Assembly (NCBI GenBank): GCA_027045875.1
Contig: JALUAG010000106.1
Location: 1 to 64,000, forward strand
Reading direction: 5' to 3'
Source of the DNA: Alphaproteobacteria bacterium
GTDB taxonomy: Bacteria; Pseudomonadota; Alphaproteobacteria; Geminicoccales; Geminicoccaceae
DNA length: 64,000 nt
Positions 63,181-64,000 of the stretch are shown here, piece after piece. The position numbers and the translations under genes are program-made. How positions within the stretch are numbered: the first letter of the stretch is position 1; every line of letters starts with the position of its first letter. The notes below the pieces were generated by a model. The model saw only the letters and a program-made list of their open reading frames with translations, was not told the origin of the DNA and made no database searches.

Positions 63181-64000
63181 ATGCACGGCACCATACTGGT
63201 CCTCAACGCCGGTTCCTCGAGCGTCAAGTTCTCGCTGTTCGAGGCCCGCGAGCCGGACGGGCTCGAGCTCCGCGCGCGCGGCCAGGTGGAAGGCATCGGC
63301 ACGGCGCCGCGCTTCCTCGCCCGGGACGGCGCGGGGGCGCCGCTCGTCGAAAGGCGCTGGCCGGCGGATGCCTCCTTCGACCACGAACGGGCGATCGATA
63401 CCGTCCTTCGCTGGCTCGAGGAGCGGCGTGCCGATGCGCGGCTCCTGGCCGCCGGCCATCGGGTGGTCCACGGCGGTCCGGATTTCGCGGCCCCGGTGCG
63501 CATCGACCGCGAGGTGCTATCCCGCCTCGAGGCCCTCTGCCCGCTGGCGCCGCTGCACCAGCCCCACAATCTGGCCGGCATCCGGGCGCTCCTGCGGCTG
63601 CGGCCGGCTCTCCCGCAGGTGGCCTGTTTCGATACCGCCTTCCACCGCGCGCGGCCGCCGGTAGCCGACCGCTTCGCGCTGCCCGGGGAGCTGTTCGCGG
63701 CCGGCGTGCGCCGCTACGGCTTTCACGGGCTCTCCTACGAATCCATCCTGACGACTCTCGCCGAACGCGATCCCGCCCTCGCCGGCGGTCGGCTGCTCGT
63801 CGCCCATCTCGGCAACGGCGCCAGCCTCTGCGCCATCCGCGACGGCCGGCCGCTGGACACCACCATGGGCTTCACGCCCCTGGACGGGCTGGTGATGGGC
63901 ACCCGGCCCGGCAGTCTCGATCCCGGCGTGCTCCTCCATCTGCTGACCGCCCACGGCATGGACGCCGCCGCGCTCGAGGATCTCCTCTACCACCGCAGCG
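63181..64000 (+). CDS. ackA: Acetate kinase AckA, 3' end beyond window
   Basis: Acetate kinase interconverts acetate and acetyl phosphate with ATP. The frame is open from ATG 63181 (preceded by GGGGGGAGGGG) to the last base, giving 273 residues of an expected 390 or so. Motifs in order: LNAGSSSVKFSLF (residues 7-19), GHRVVHGG, FDTAFH, RYGFHGLSYE, HLGNGASLCAI and DTTMGFTPLDGLVMGTRPGS, all acetate/butyrate-kinase signatures with the catalytic and phosphate-binding residues. A phosphotransacetylase partner may follow outside the window. Confidence 0.95.
   Translation, partial: MHGTILVLNAGSSSVKFSLFEAREPDGLELRARGQVEGIGTAPRFLARDGAGAPLVERRWPADASFDHERAIDTVLRWLEERRADARLLAAGHRVVHGGPDFAAPVRIDREVLSRLEALCPLAPLHQPHNLAGIRALLRLRPALPQVACFDTAFHRARPPVADRFALPGELFAAGVRRYGFHGLSYESILTTLAERDPALAGGRLLVAHLGNGASLCAIRDGRPLDTTMGFTPLDGLVMGTRPGSLDPGVLLHLLTAHGMDAAALEDLLYHRS

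Overview
The window is about 70% GC, densely packed and syntenic with the replication-origin region of alphaproteobacteria. Reading leftward from 12.5 kb the order is hemE, hemJ, rho, then mnmE, mnmG, rsmG, parA and parB, with two parS-like palindromes inside the par/mnm block. The Caulobacter/Rickettsia arrangement hemE - oriC - DUF299 gene (ppsR) is reproduced at 11.4-13.7 kb, so the gene-free stretch 12489-12842 is the expected chromosomal origin. No tRNA, rRNA, insertion sequence, prophage or CRISPR array was seen. The most likely source is a high-GC alphaproteobacterium of the broad Rhodospirillales type; the lineage is inference.

Layout. 1-5.7 kb: parB (broken by an inverted repeat at the window edge), parA, rsmG, mnmG, mnmE and a DUF6489-type gene, all leftward. 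5.8-9.3 kb: DUF255 thioredoxin-like protein, quinone oxidoreductase and a small membrane protein. 9.3-13.7 kb: rho, hemJ, hemE, putative oriC, ppsR. 13.7-17.6 kb: a coiled-coil membrane protein and an acetoin/2-oxoacid dehydrogenase operon (E1 alpha, E1 beta, lipoyl-hydrolase E2). 17.8-22.5 kb: small unknown proteins, an amidohydrolase, a hairpin-rich intergenic region, a mannose-6-phosphate-isomerase-like cupin, a secreted nuclease and TrkH. 22.6-28.2 kb: Sel1 lipoprotein, DUF721/DciA, MutY, YraN, RsmI and an LpoA-like lipoprotein. 28.2-31.7 kb: a c-di-GMP signalling island (stand-alone receiver, receiver-GGDEF-degenerate EAL, second GGDEF protein). 31.8-39 kb: SDR, alpha/beta hydrolase, then a PadR regulator with an RND adaptor, RND pump and lipoprotein.

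39-48.2 kb: a partial phenylacetate catabolic cluster (enoyl-CoA hydratase, PaaN, PaaG, PaaH, PaaI, PaaK) interrupted by a leftward ATP-grasp plus FemAB/GNAT-like pair. 48.2-51 kb: folD, yggU (DUF167), yggT, a 72-residue unknown, an AT-rich island with a candidate small RNA, and a PilZ protein. 51-61 kb: yebC-ruvC-ruvA-ruvB-ybgC, then tolQRAB-pal-cpoB and tilS. 61-64 kb: ftsH and the start of ackA, which runs off the window.

Many genes are chained by 1-4 base stop/start overlaps (ATGA, GTGA, TGATG), implying translational coupling in parA-parB, yebC-ruvC-ruvA-ruvB, tolA-tolB, the RND pair and the E1 beta/E2 pair. Observations most worth checking: the putative oriC, a short C-rich candidate sRNA with its own promoter and terminator at 50.14-50.24 kb, the hairpin-rich unexplained region at 19.5-19.85 kb, the ATP-grasp/FemAB pair, and the inverted repeat at the left edge, which looks like an assembly artefact truncating parB.
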